From: Mytilisepta virgata
Taxonomy: Eukaryota; Mollusca; Bivalvia; Mytilida; Mytilidae
NCBI GenBank assembly: GCA_028015205.1
Contig: CM051516.1
Coordinates: forward strand, 49,666,230-49,730,229
Reading direction: 5' to 3'
DNA: 64,000 nt
Position numbers and translations under genes: made by a program. This document shows, piece after piece, positions 1 to 13,043 of this stretch. Each line of letters starts with the position of its first letter. The first letter of the stretch is position 1. The notes under the pieces are model-generated. The model was not told the DNA's origin. It saw nothing but the letters and a program-made list of their open reading frames with translations, and searched no databases.

Positions 1-3000
1 TTCAATGTAACATTGAATTCTCCAGTAGAACCTAAAGACGAACAGCTGATAGCTGGAGCCATGAGCTCATTGGTTCTTCAGAATACACCATTAATTATAG
101 GCAACTCAACTGTCCCAGTATTACAAGATTCTCCATATATTTATGTTGTAACGCAGAATGGCACAACAATCAAAGGTAAGACTTTCTAACTATTCAGGCC
201 TCATTGTGACTTTAAGATGATGAGCAGCAATAACAGTGTTGTTCCTTTGTCTTAACTTTAATTAAATTTGTAGATTTTGTGTCAAGAATTTTTATGTATT
301 CTAATATATACATGTAAATACAGAAATAAATGTAAACAAAGTATTCTTCCACAAGACACCATTCCATCAAATGGTCAATGTTGATCAAGATTCACTGCTG
401 TATTTAGGTAAATGTTCAAGCTTGGATAACATTAATGTGGCTGCTGACTGCATAAGAGGGAGGTGGACAGTTATTCAAGTTTAAGTAACACATGAAAATC
501 TTGTGTTGAATCCAAGATGGCAGCTGAAGGCAGATCATGGCCTGTAGTAATGTTTCTTGTACTTTTAGTAAAAACTAAAGATGCACACAATTTTAATATG
601 CATTATCAATACTTTGATTAATATTAAATAAAACATATAGTATTCTGAATTAAAATTTTCAGTGCTGTGAAATAAATAAATAAAAATGTATTCTTATTCT
701 TATTGTCATATTTTTTTCATGTAGTACCCCTTGGTATAAACAGTACAGCAGATGGATGTGATATTTACAGAGCTAGTGATACATGTAAAAATGGTCAGCC
801 TTGTGTATTGGATGAGACAGGACAACCTACATGTGTGTAAGTATACTAAATATAATAAGGTAAAAATATGTAAATTATATAAAGTATACCAGAATGAAAT
901 AAACTCAGACACTAAATTCCTTTTATCGTTTAGCATTGATAAACTGGTAGTTTTTCACATAGGTGAACTTGCCATTTCATACACAAGGGAAAAAATCCAT
1001 ATTAGTATTGTGATCTCATAATTTTTGTGCTATATTAATCCTGACCAGGTTCATAACCCACAGCACCAGTTCCAATACTACTATTATAATAATAGAATAT
1101 TAATGATTTTTGAGAGGAAAATTTTAAAATTTGATTGTTGGTAAAGCCCCCTTTACACTGAACGAAGACTGCACTACGACCATAAAAAATGTTTTGATCG
1201 TGGAACATCTTAGTGGGGTCGTACTGAGGTCTTCAAGTAGTGTAGTGTGGTCGGCATTGCGTGTGATAGGTCGTAGTAGAATCTCCAGGTGCCACGACTG
1301 TTTTGAACATGCTCAAAATTTACGTAGCGAGGTCGTCGCCACTTTTGATCGTACAGACATCGTACCGCTGTCATAGAGGAAGCGCAGAGACATCGTAGTG
1401 AGACATCGTATATACATTCAAGCAAGAAATTATCCTTTGAGCGTAGCACAGTCTTCGACCAGTGTAAAGGGGGCTTAACTGGTAAAATTCCTTGGTGATG
1501 CTGGAAGTATATCATAAACATTTTATGATACCCCAATCCATATGAGTAATGATATCATCCCTTGACCCTTATCAGCTATCGGCCGAGTCCTTGGGCTGAT
1601 ATGGGAGTCTCAGCACTGTTGTGGGAAATTGGGTGTAATAATATATATGTATAGAATATGTATTTCTGGATTAACCTTTATCAGGGAGAATTAAGACAAA
1701 AAAATCTGATAATAACTATCATGGACAATCAAATGGTCTAAACATGGTATCCAGAGTCCAATTAAGATATAATTAGAGGCTTGTTTTAGCTTTCAGTAAG
1801 TGAGAGAGTCAAAAAATATTGACAAGGAACAGCCATTCAAATCATATGAAAATTGTTTCTTTTTACTGATTTTACTTTTATATGACACATTTAGGTAAAC
1901 AAATACATTCAAATTGGTAGAGATGATTTGGCAGACATGTATCTTATTTTCAGTTGTGCTGAAGGATATAATGGCGAATTCTGTCAGTATGTGGCGCAGA
2001 CCGCTGATACAAGAGAAAACGATCTGTTAGAAGTAGGGGTACCTGTGCTTGCTGCAACAGCTGCTTTAGCAGCTATAACTTGTATGATTCTGGCACTAAG
2101 ACGAACTTCTAAAGATGAAGAAGAAGCACCATCAAGGTAAGAATTAGAAATAGATATGTATACAAAGCTTTTTTTTAAAAGACTGAAAGAATAGTTAAAT
2201 ATGTAAAGATATGGGCTACTAAAATATCCATGAGACAATAACATAGAATAATTAAATCATATGTATGAAGAGTTGTGTTTATTTAAAAAAAAATACATAT
2301 AACTCAAAATAATTACCAGATCTGATAACTGATATGCATTTTCATAAAAATTCCTTATTTACATTTACATTTCTACATTCATTGTATCTCCTATTTATCG
2401 AACGTTGGCCTATAGTATTTGTCTTATCACTGCTTACTTCTAGTCATTATATTGAAGATAATTTATAAAAAAACTAAAAAATTTCAGTGATGGAATGCCA
2501 GTGTTTGGTATGCCTTCCACAATGTACCTGCCAACGTACACCAAAGCCTTCACACCCTTTGCATCCAATAATTGGGATGATGAAGATTTATCAGATGATC
2601 GATTATTTGAATTTCCGATAACATATCCATATGACAGTGAAGAACTGGGACAGTATCCATTACAAGATGACGATATCAGCATAGATATTCAAGATCACAT
2701 CAGTGAGTAAAAAATCTAAAATGAAAGTAAATATATATTGATCGAACAGGTGCTTCCGTTATCTTCTTCAAAATTACATTTTTTTTTAATTTTGCATTTG
2801 GTCCATGAAGATATGCATTTCCTCAATGGATAAACTTGTAAATACATGTTATTTACTAATATTAATGAGGCCGGTATAATGTACCAGTACTTGATGTTTT
2901 CAATTAACAAATGTACAATTTCAATAAAATATGAAAAATTAACAACAACAAAAAAAACAAAATTTTGAATATATGATTATTTGTAATCTAATTTACTTTA

Positions 3001-4537
3001 TGAAAAAATGAACTTGATAATTATTCAGAAAATAAAGGTATGCAGCTCTGACTTGTAATTCACGAATAAATATCACATTTGCAATTTGACAGTGATATCA
3101 TGGACTTAAATTTAAGGGCAGATTATATGGTACTTCCTATTGGTTAATTGAACATATTGAATAGCTACATGTATATTCATAGAGAAATACCTCAGAGATA
3201 TTCAACCATTGTTTTGTTTCCATATTTCTGTATACTGTAGTATTATTGCATAAGGTTTTCCATAATGGCTTAGGTATTGGTCCTAGGCAAGCCATATTGG
3301 ACTGAGGTGAAGCCAAAGCATGTAACCAATGTGTGGTGATGTGAGAATTTATCAAATGGGTCAAGAGATGTATAAATGCACACAGAATTAGAGAAATAGA
3401 GAATACATGGCAAAAACATGTGATACGGATTTTTACATGTTTTATAATATATTTTAAGAGATCTTTCTGGTCACATGACCAATATCATTTTAGGGGGTAT
3501 GATAAAGGAGTGATAATATCGTTAGCGTCACGTTTCCTTTATTTAGGACTAAGTATATGATAAATGAATTTATTACTTATTCTGAGTTTATATACACTTA
3601 TTGTAGGTTTAGATGGTGACTGGTTTAATGATGCGCTGACTAATGAACCAGATGTAAGTATAAATCAACTTTTCTTACATTTTATTATATGAAATGTCAC
3701 TTAGATTCACGATGAATTTGTTTAGTTTGTTGTCTTTCTCCCCATCTGTTTTCCATATACAATTTTGGTGTCCATTATTGTTTTTATTTGTAGAAATTTG
3801 GTGTGTGTAACCTATATATTGTTGTCTTCTTTCTGGTCTTTTCAGTTTGAGTACCATAACTGGCTTATAATTTAGAATTAAAAATTTAAATCTTTGAGTG
3901 TCCATATTCCTGAAAGAGGTTCAGGATAGGGGTTTATTTGTTATGTTTTTTTCCTTTCATTCATTGATTTATCTTAAGAAATCAACAAAAATAAAAAATA
4001 TGAGTGTTTATTATTTTATTATGAATATTTTTTGTAATGATATTTTTTTCTTACAGTTCAATATTCCAAGACCAAATCTGATTTCAAGTGATCCAATATA
4101 CCCAAATGTAAGTTAATAAGTTACATATTGTAGAAAACATTTTAAAATATCCTTAACATATTGATTGGAAATACAGTGTAAGTAAACATAAAACTTTTTT
4201 GAAGTGTTGTAGACAATCAGTCCTGTATATACATGTATTACTTTTAATGATATTTAGATCTCTGTTACGCAAACCTCTAAAATATTCACAGTTCCTCATC
4301 TTTAATGAATTGACTGCATAATGTTATCAACCCAAAATGGTTGGTTGATAATTTGCATAACATGTAATTAATGGTAGTTTTTAATAGTCTTTGACTTTGT
4401 TAAATATCGTGTTATTTGAAGTGTGAACACAACCTCCTTTAGTTAATACTGTATTGTAATTCTGATTTTAAACTTAGAATGTTTTTACATTTATAGTATA
4501 TTTTTTTTATTTTTTGTAGATTACGTCTGAATACTAA
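1..4537 (+). CDS. EGF-domain single-pass transmembrane protein, C-terminal part (5' partial)
   Basis: Seven exons join in one frame: 1-175, 725-836, 1954-2136, 2488-2702, 3607-3653, 4057-4107 and 4520-4537 (stop TAA). All introns are GT-AG and phases agree. The visible 266 residues begin in an ectodomain with N-glycosylation sequons (NVT, NST, NGT). An EGF-like module follows with six cysteines at about residues 70, 79, 85, 95, 97 and 106, ending in the usual C-x-C...GYNGEFC pattern and split between exons 2 and 3. A hydrophobic helix spans about 123-144 and is stopped by RR. The roughly 120-residue cytoplasmic tail is acidic and rich in P, Y and D (DDEDLSDD, QDDDISIDIQD). This layout is typical of type I cell-surface or mucin-like proteins with one membrane-proximal EGF domain. 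The stretch before it could be the end of a SEA-like domain, but I cannot show that. The N-terminus and signal peptide lie outside the window. Family identity is not established. Confidence 0.8.
1142..1478. mobile_element. MITE with CCCCCTTTACACTG inverted repeats, TAA target duplication
   Basis: The element at 1145-1475 begins AGCCCCCTTTACACTG and ends with its reverse complement CAGTGTAAAGGGGGCT. A second match (GAAGACTG / CAGTCTTCG) sits just inside each end. TAA flanks both sides (1142-1144 and 1476-1478). A 3-bp TWA duplication and G/C-rich ends fit PIF/Harbinger-type MITEs. It lies in the intron before the third visible exon of the EGF/TM gene and has no coding capacity. Confidence 0.75.
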
Positions 4538-4580
4538 ATGAAGATTAAGGACTGGACATCACTCGGACATTGTTATTAAT

Positions 4581-4586
4581 AATAAA
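4581..4586 (+). promoter_or_regulatory. Polyadenylation signal AATAAA of the EGF/TM gene
   Basis: A canonical AATAAA lies 44 bases after the stop codon at 4537. A second AATAAA at 5460-5465 could support a longer 3' UTR. Which is used cannot be told from sequence. Confidence 0.5.
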
Positions 4587-4599
4587 TTACAACACTGTA

Positions 4600-7500
4600 T
4601 CAAAATATAAAAACCTATAAACTAAGAAGAAAAGAATTACATTAGATAATTATATATTAAATATATTCCTGCACTGTCTATTAAAAGAAAATTTTCAATA
4701 ATGGGTTTGTACATAAATTTCAAATTTTTTTTAGGGGATTGGTTAAGGAGGGGTATATTTCAGACATAAAAATTGGGGAAAAAAATGTTGGTTTCTTGCA
4801 TAGAGAGGATAAAAATCTGATTTACTAAATAACTTTGGGTAATTAAAATTAGAAAAAATGTGAAATGTTAAAAGAATATATTTGTAACAATATCGAAATA
4901 GGACACTTTCTTTTGATGGACAGTTTATTGTGTTAACCATGCCAAATTACTCTGTGTTCTTTAAGATCATATAGTGTTTTGGAATGGCTAAAATTAGAAG
5001 TCAAATAAAATCAGCATTATACATGTAGTTTGTGATGCAATTTGCTACCAAAGTTGACATTTTTTTAAAGAAAGAACAATTAGATATATAAAAGAAAAAT
5101 AAATGACATGTTAGAAAATATTGAGGACCTGATTCTCAGCAATATTGTCAATTGACTTTGTATGTTCATAACTGTGTTGAGGATTTTTGTACACTACAGT
5201 CTGTTGCCATTACCCAAAAATCATAGATATGACAAAGGTTTAAATAACTTTATATTGTAACAGGCTCAGACATGTGTCCTCAAACTTCATGATAATGACA
5301 AACCTCTATTGTGACTCTTTATGAATGCCCTCAGTTTTCATCATTACTGTTGGTGATGAAATCAAAGGAGGTAACTCAGGACTAAATAGAAAACTAATTT
5401 AAAGTGTCTTTTGTTGATGTATGTATTTTTGTTTGTTATTTATTGATTTTGTTGATGTTAATAAATTTTGTCAATGTTTATATGGTGTGTGGATAAATGG
5501 GGATATATCATTACATTCAATGGTTTTCTAAAAATTATTTGGCCTTAAATGTACTAATGTTAGTTTTTTAAAAGAAAATAGAGAAATATTAAATATATAT
5601 CCCCAGTAATTTACTTTAGAAATTATAATTGAAAATTTTGTACACTTATAAAAAGTTAATTTAGTACAAAATATGTGGGAATAAAAATTATATTATATTG
5701 GCTTCTATAGAATTTGGGTGAATTATATATATTATAGAAATAAATTTGGGTTTTCAGATTATTGTTAGTTTTATGCATTTACTGGACCTTTTTTTTAATC
5801 TTCTCTCTTTATACATATATTGATAACAATGTTTTTGAACAAAGTAATAAAGATTTAAAAGATTTATGTGTTATGGAGACCACCCATGATCTATATTTCT
5901 GCTTTCTCAGTATTTATGATTTAGGAATTTCTATCGCTGTGAAGTTGTTAAGACAATCTTTATTTATTTTTTTCTTCATAATAACTTGTATAAAATTAAG
6001 ATTCATAGTATATATTTATATAAATACATATTTTACTCTAGTTAAATTAAATATTCTTTTAATCTAATTCTAGTTAAAAGCAACATAAATATTTGAATGA
6101 TCAACAAACTTATTACAAATTTACCTATAATTTGATGGAAATAATTTTATTTTTACATTTCTAACATCTACAGAAAGACGAAAATTATTATCACAAATTT
6201 CAGACATTTTGCTTCAAACTGAGAAAAAGTTCATATTTTTTTCATATTTGTTTATGATGGCTCCATTCCTAAGGTTATAACCATATTTTATAGTACATTC
6301 CAATGAATCCATCTGTAGTGAACACAAATTTTCAGTATAATAAGATCAAAATAGCAAAAAGGATAATTGCGAAGACAAAACAAAAAAATTATGTCACTTC
6401 CCAATAATTTTTCCCAAACAAATTGTGGAGTGTTTTGAAAAACATATATCTTGACAGCTAAAACAGCCACAATGAGTATTTTTCAACACCAGCTAAAATT
6501 AATATCTTATTTTAAATTTATTTTTTAAAAATTCATCCTGATATTTAAACCTGGCTTTGTGAGCATTGCATTGCTTAAAATATTGTACATTTACATGTTG
6601 TACATATCCACTGTTAATAGCTTAAAAGAGACATGCTTATACATTTACATACACAAACTTAAAATACATGTAAATAAAATCTATAATCTATCGCTTATCT
6701 TAATATCAGTACGAAACTAAGACATTTTGAAAATAATATGTTATTCAAAACATCCAGATAAATCCTGTTTGACATACATTTGTAATTTGTATTTGTTTCA
6801 TAAGATTTATTTTATGTAGAGAAAAACTACTGCTACAACTGTTTAGGCTTTGAAAAACTAAATTTTGCATATTTAATTATTAGTTTTATTTTTTTTTAAT
6901 TTATTTGAATGTATTTCATATCATTAAAAAGTAAAACACTTGTGTGAAAGTTTTGATTAAAAATAATTAACGTTTAATATACACAAAGATTAAATATATC
7001 TTCTATTAAATAAAATTGATAAATTTTATGAAATTGTACCATTTTTTTAAAATATGACAGCAGTTTGTTTTATCCAAACTTACAAAGCCACATATTATAT
7101 AATAACATGAATTTTTTATTTTATTATTTATTACTTTTTTTTAATATTTTACCATTATTTTCTATACTGAACATTACACATATATGTGATAAATACAGAT
7201 ATTAAATCTGTAAAAATAAAGACAAAAGTGTAGTAATACACTTGAATAACCTATTTATTTGCATCTCCATAAAGTCAGGTTTAATTCTTTCGTGTCTGCT
7301 GGTTTGTTTATTTTAAATTTTCCATATGGATATAACACAGGTGTTGAAAAATTCACATTTTGGCCGTTTTGCTGTAGAGATATTATGATAAATGTGCAAC
7401 TAGAAATTTCATTATCTGTGAATATGTCATTGACATTTCTAAGATCATGGATTAAAGTGTTGGACATTTATAAATATAAAAGTAAGCTGTTATGCTATTG

Positions 7501-8130
7501 ATTAACTATGTATGGTTATTTTTTATTTATATATAAGATCAAAATAGCACCCTTATTTATTAATATGTGCATCACTTATGGGAATGTGCCAGTAATGATT
7601 TTAATACAATAAAAATAGAAGGATATTATTTGTGGATATTCATGACAAATGCTTATTTTCATTTGGAACAAATAAGGGCAATATTATTTATAAGTTAAAA
7701 ATTCTGTTTATAGGAAAATAGTTTTATGGGGAAAAAAATTATAAGCTAAATATTTTCATATTGTGATATCTACTTGCTTTTATAAATAACAACATCATAA
7801 TTGACTTAAAATGAAATGGATATGACAATGTAAGTTCACTGCTAATATTTGTAATGGTTTATGTTATTGGAGGGAATAAACGATATATTTTCATAATGAG
7901 TAGTTTATCATTCCTGCCTTTTAACCAAGGGAGTGTAGACTGAGATGCGTCTAAATGAGACAACAACTCTAACACTGAACCAGAACTAAAAAACTTCTCT
8001 TACAGTTATATCCATTCTGAATGACAAACTCTGAATGGCCACAATGTAAAATTATTTGTGAGAAATTTCAGTTAAAGCTACAAAATATCTACATAAAACT
8101 ATTATCCAAAATACAATTCAACATTTAAAC
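4600..8130. other. AT-rich intergenic DNA without a recognisable gene
   Basis: The first several hundred bases may be 3' UTR of the upstream gene. Beyond that I see only AT-rich sequence, short homopolymer runs and stop-riddled frames. No splice-consistent exon or known motif was found on either strand. Confidence 0.5.
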
Positions 8131-8210
8131 AAGAGTTGACACACAAAAATGTCTCGCCTGTCGTGTATTTCTAATGAAAGCAAATGCTGTCAGACATATT
8201 GCATACAGTA

Positions 8211-9112
8211 TTCGAAAAACAGGCCAAAACACAAAAACTAAACTATAACCACTGAACCATGAAAATGAGGTCAAGGTCAGATGACACCTGCCAGCTGGAC
8301 ATGTACACCTTACAATCCTTCCATACACCAAATATAGTAGACCTATTGCATATAGTATTCGAAAAAACAGGCCAGAACACAAAAACTAAACTATAGCCAC
8401 TGAACCATGAAAATGAGGTCAAGGTCAGATGACACCTGACGGTTGGACATGTACACCTTTCAATGCTTCCATACACCAAATATAGTAGACCTATTGCATA
8501 CAGTATTCGAAAAACAGGCCAAAACACAAAAACTAAACTATAACCACTGAACCATGAAAATGAGGTCAAGGTCAGATGACACCTGCCAGTTGGACATGTA
8601 CACCTTACAATCCTTCCATACACCAAATATAGTAGACCTATTGCATATAGTATTCAAAAAACAGGCCAAAACACAAAACTAAACTATAGCCACTGAACCA
8701 TGAAAATGAGGTCAAGGTCAGATGACACCTGACGGTTGGACATGTACACCTTTCAATCCTTCCATACACCAAATATAGTAGACCTATTGCATACAGTATT
8801 CGAAAAACAGGTCAAAACACAAAAACTAAACTATAACCACTGAACCATGAAAATGAGGTCAAGGTCAGATGACACCTGCCAGTTGGACATGTACACCTTA
8901 CAATCCTTCCATACACCAAATATAGTAGACCTATTGCATACAGTATTCGAAAAACAGGCCAAAACACAAAAACTGAACTATAACCACTGAACCATGAAAA
9001 TGAGGTCAAGGTCAGATGACACCTGCCAGTTGGACATGTACACCTTACAATCCTTCCATACACCAAATATAGTAGACCTATTGCATACAGTATTCGAAAA
9101 AACAGGCCAAAA
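8211..9112. repeat. Tandem array, ~148-bp unit, about six copies
   Basis: The motif TATTCGAAAAACAGGCCAAA recurs near 8208, 8356, 8504, 8651, 8796, 8942 and 9089, with few substitutions between copies. Low divergence suggests recent amplification compared with the related units at 9400-10190. Confidence 0.85.
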
Positions 9113-9399
9113 CACAACAAGATCTTTGGTTTTATGATCAACAAAATACTTTTTCTCAAATAGATTATATACATAATCATGTAAGTTTTGTATCAATTAT
9201 CTTAGGTATGCCATTCGAAGAGAAAAAACTAGATGGAACTTTATACACAAAGTTATACTTCTCCCCCCCCCCCCCCTTCCTGTTTGTCTATCCCCTAATT
9301 AAAACATTAGTGATCAATCTGAAAATATGAGGTGGGCAAGTTCTTATATATATGGCGAGTCTAGATATTGCAGTTGCTGAAAAATGGACTGTAAAAGAA

Positions 9400-10190
9400 A
9401 AAAATTGACAAAGTCACTGAACCATGAAATTGAGGTCAAGGGCACATGAAAGGTGTCAGACTGGCATGTACCCATACAGATCTTGCTATAAGCCATGTAT
9501 GATGAGTCTATTCATTGTAGTTGCTGTAAAATAGACTTTAAAGAAAAAAATTGACAAAGTCACTGAACCATGAAATTGAGGTCAAGGACACATGACAGGT
9601 GTCAGACTGGCATGTACCCATATAGATCTAGCTATAGACCATATCTGATGAATCTAGTCATTGCACTTGCTGAAATATAAACTTTTGAGGAAAAAATTGA
9701 CAAAGTCACTGAACCATGAAATTGAGGTCAAGGGCACATGAAAGGTGTCAGACTGGCATGTACCCATACAGATCTTGCTATAAGCCATGTATGATGAGTC
9801 TATTCATTGTAGTTGCAGAAAAATGGACTTTAGAAGAAAAAATTGACAAAGTCACTGAGCTGTGAAATTGAGGTCAAGGACACATGACAGGTGTCAGACT
9901 CCCATGTACCCATATAGATCTTACTATATACCAAATATGATGACTCTAAACATTACAGTTACTAAGAAAGGGACTTGAATGTAAAACTATGTCGCAGATT
10001 TTCGAAGTTCACTGAACCGTGCAATTGAGGTCAAGGACAAATGACAGGTGTCAGACTGGCATGTATCCATATAGATCTCACTGTAGACCAAATATAATAA
10101 CTCTAGGTATTATAGTTTCTGAGAAAAGGATTTGAATGTAAAACTATGTCGCAATGTTTATGTGGGTATTGAACCATGAAAAAAAGGTCA
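9400..10190. repeat. Diverged tandem array, ~150-bp unit
   Basis: Copies of CACTGAACCATGAAATTGAG recur about every 150 bases, followed by GGTGTCAGACTGGCATGTAC. They are clearly related to the 8.2-9.1 kb array but more diverged, and become more irregular toward 10190. Confidence 0.75.
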
Positions 10191-10398
10191 AGGTCATCTA
10201 AAAATGTGCTGCTGAAAAGGTCATCACTTCATGCACCTATGGACCAAAGATGAACATTGTAAGTATTATACTTTAAAAGTTATTAAGGTTTTACAAAAAG
10301 TTAACGCCGTCGCCGTCGCCGTCGCCTTCGCCGTCGCCGCCGGATTGCTATACCTATGTCTCGCTTCCAGCGACTTTCGTCGCAGGCGAGACAAAAAT

Positions 10399-11325
10399 GT
10401 GTGAGTCTTCCAAGGAAGACATGTGTTGCCTGCGGACGTCAATTTTTACAAAAAATATTAAAATTTTCTAAAAATGAAATATATGCACACCTTTGCATTA
10501 ACGTTAATGCACAAAGAAAGTTTCATCAAATTGCTGTGAGCCGTTATGGAGTAGTTGAGGATAGAAGTTTTGAACCCCCCCTTTTTTTTCAAAAATGTCA
10601 ATTTTTACCAAAAAAAATTGTAAATTTTTAAAAATAAAATATATATGCACACCTGTACATTAAGGTTAATGCACAGAGAAAGTTTAATCAAATTCCTTTG
10701 AGCGGTGATGGAGTAGTTGAGGATAGAAGGTTTTACCCCCCCCCCCCCCTTTTTTCAAAAATGTTAATTTTGAGGAAAAAAAATTTAAATTTTCTAAAAA
10801 TGAAATATATATGCACTCCTGTGCATTAAGGTTAATGCACAGAGAAAGTTTAATCAAATTCCTTTGAGCGGTTATAGAGTAGTTGAGGATAGAAGTTTCC
10901 CCCCTTTTTTTTGCAAAAATGTCGATTTTTACCAAAAGAAATTAAAATTTTTCTAAAAATGAAATATACATGCACACCTTTGCATTAAGGTTAACACACA
11001 GAGAAAGTTTCATCAAATTCCTTTGAGCGGTTATAGAGTAGTTGAGGATAGAAGTTTTGCCCCCCCCCCCCCCCTTTTTTTCAAAAATGTCAATTTTTAC
11101 AACAACAAAAAATTAAATTTTTCAAAATAAAATATATATGCACACCTGTGCATTAAGGTTAATGCACAGAGAAAGTTTTATCAAATTCCTTTGAGCGGTT
11201 TACGAGCAGTTGAGGATAGAAGAAAAGTGTGACGACGCAAGACGCAAGACGACGCAAGACGCAAGGCGACAGATAGTGATCCCTATGTGTCGACCATGCG
11301 TTCCGCAGGCGACACAAAAATTTAC
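10399..11325 (-). mobile_element. Hairpin-ended element with ~160-bp tandem repeats (Helitron-like family B)
   Basis: On the minus strand the 5' end at about 11325 is a T-run followed by GTGTCGCC...GTCGACACATAG and a CTTGCGTC-rich stretch. The body is about five copies of a ~160-bp unit, each with TTTGAGCGGTTAT, GTAGTTGAGGATAGAAG and a C-run, such as those near 10570, 10737 and 11060. The 3' end near 10400 is the perfect 16-base palindrome GTCTTCCTTGGAAGAC followed by TCAC. It directly abuts the 5' end of the neighbouring family-B element, so the two lie head to tail. Confidence 0.6.
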
Positions 11326-11329
11326 ATTA

Positions 11330-12150
11330 AAAAACAGGCTCCAGACAAGTACATTTATCTTATAAAGAACTTCAAGCTGATAAAGTTTCAGTAGGTAAAT
11401 GAGTAGTGTTCTGAAGCTGATTACTAGGTACCAGTTATGAGTCATAGGGGTCAACCCACAGAGCTTATTTGTGGCGGATAGGGTAGATTCCCTCGGGATA
11501 TAAGTATCAGGTCTAAATACATAAATCCTGACCGTGGACTTGTGGGTGAAATGTTCGGACAATGTCAAACTCCTTTTATATACAGAAGGCTTAATTATCC
11601 TTTCCTACCTCTGTTTAAATAATGCACTCCATTATCTCCTTTCGACTCCCAAGTCCCCTATGGTACCCCCAGCTTAGTTTCTAGTTATCCTGAAATTAAT
11701 AATTTGAATTACAAAAATGTTAATTTTTTTTTATCTACGGCTACGGACATGATGGAGTAATATCTCCCTTGTGCAGAGTACAGCTGTGTCTGGTTTTGGC
11801 TTTACCTATTAGTTCTTTTTGGACATGGTTTTTTTTTTTTAATTTGTTCTTCAATTAAAGTTTTGGATTATTGTTTTGGTTTTACAACATTTTAGGGCTG
11901 AGCACAAGTGACGAGTAGTTAATCGACGAAATGTTGACATCTTGTGCATCAAAACTGATATCAAAGAATTTATTACCGCCAACGAAGTCGATACATCTGC
12001 TGATAGACTTCAAGTCCCGGAGGGAATCCCAAACTAAGTTGTTAGTATTTTGATAATAGCCTGAAACCAAGGACGTATAACTAACATACGTCCTTGCTAA
12101 AACTAATACTTTAAATTTTATTTTTAAAATTAACAAGGAAGTCCTGACCC
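11330..12150. repeat. Probable degenerate retroelement debris, no intact gene
   Basis: The 11.33-11.58 kb stretch has a minus-strand open frame with no recognisable domain. 11.75-11.88 kb looks like the 3' tail of a dispersed repeat, with T-runs. A perfect 11-bp inverted repeat (CAAGGACGTAT / ATACGTCCTTG) lies at 12068-12096. No further identification is possible by eye. Confidence 0.3.
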
Positions 12151-12938
12151 GGGACAATAGTGGGGGAAGTGTTCACAGAATACCACTCCTTTTGTGATGA
12201 AGACCCCTTCATTATATTTAAAAAAAGATAGAATAATGACTAATACCCGTTCCTACAAAACTCCCCATACTTTCCCAGTTAAAAGTAAGACCCCGTTGGA
12301 AAGTTTAACCATAAATCTTGGGTGTGGAATCACTAAATGGCTGGAATTAGATTTTCTGCCACGAAACATGTAATGTCATTCACAGGTGTAATCTATCAAT
12401 ATGTGTTTGTAATACAAGGTAGTTAAGGAAGTCACTGTTATAGTGAGATTTTTAGTTAATTTTTGTGAAAGTAACTTTTCAATTATTTTCTAAATTTTTA
12501 AAATAAAATTTAGATATTTAATATAATTTCATAATTTAGCTTTTTGAATTTTCAAATTCATGTTTAATAGTTTGGATTTATTTTTCAATATCAAATTATT
12601 TATTTCAATTAAATGGCCATATTCATGTCAACTTATATAATTTTGCTTTTAGCATTTTTGACAATAATTAGTTTATCTCACTAGGATTAAAGAACAAAGT
12701 CTTTTCTATTGTTGTTGTCTTCTAAATTTCCGCACATAAATTAAGCTAAGATTAATTACGTAATACAGTACATTGTTGAATTTGCCTTTTAGATTAAATT
12801 AGAATTACTCATTTTTGACATGTTTTTGCCGACAACGCTGATTAATATTTTATATGATTGGTCAAGATTTTGATTGACAACTGACCATTTTACAAATTTT
12901 GATTTTCATTGGCCAAATAATTTTAATTGCTAATCCAG

Positions 12939-12998
12939 TATAAAAGACAATGTTCCTACGATGCCGCATCTCAATGCGTACATCGAGGAACAAATAAA
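12939..12998 (+). promoter_or_regulatory. Compact TATA box - stem-loop - AATAAA module
   Basis: TATAAAAG is at 12939-12946. Four bases later a strong stem-loop spans 12951-12992. Its outer arms TGTTCCT/AGGAACA and CGATG/CATCG and its inner arms CGCAT/ATGCG leave a CTCA loop and small bulges. AATAAA follows at 12993-12998. A promoter, a structured transcript start and a poly(A) signal within 60 bases resemble the R region of an LTR. No LTR ends, primer-binding site or coding region were recognised, so the identity is open. Confidence 0.45.
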
Positions 12999-13043
12999 TA
13001 TTTAAAACTTATTCTTTCTAAGTTTTATTTAATATCGTTTCAG
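12967..13043 (+). repeat. 77-bp perfect direct repeat, copy 1
   Basis: These 77 bases, from CATCTCAATGCG to AATATCGTTTCAG, recur without a mismatch at 14073-14149. This copy includes the right half of the stem-loop and the AATAAA. It is followed by GTATG, which looks like a splice donor. Confidence 0.95.

Larger units (their letters stand above)
8132..10398 (-). mobile_element. Hairpin-ended non-autonomous element with ~150-bp tandem repeats (Helitron-like family B)
   Basis: Read on the minus strand, the element starts at about 10398 with a run of T followed by a hairpin (GTCTCGCC...GCGAGAC with an inner GCGAC/GTCGC stem). A GGCGACGGC-rich stretch and two tandem-repeat blocks follow. On the plus strand, 8211-9110 holds about six copies of a ~148-bp unit. 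9400-10190 holds about five more diverged units. Both share CACTGAACCATGAAA and GAGGTCAAGG, so they are branches of one ancestral repeat. The far end near 8132 contains GTCTCGCC but no clear terminal hairpin and is probably truncated. Long open frames here are created by the repeats and are not genes. Confidence 0.6.

Noticed and set aside
1131..1536. Open frames of 81 and 108 codons on both strands
   Set aside because: They cover a MITE with inverted ends and a TAA duplication; no domain is recognisable.
8125..9196. Overlapping minus-strand open frames of up to 127 codons
   Set aside because: They are made by the ~148-bp tandem repeat; the predicted peptides simply repeat and shift frame between copies.
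11200..11568. Minus-strand 122-codon frame
   Set aside because: No recognisable domain, adjacent to and partly inside a repeat element; probably retroelement debris.
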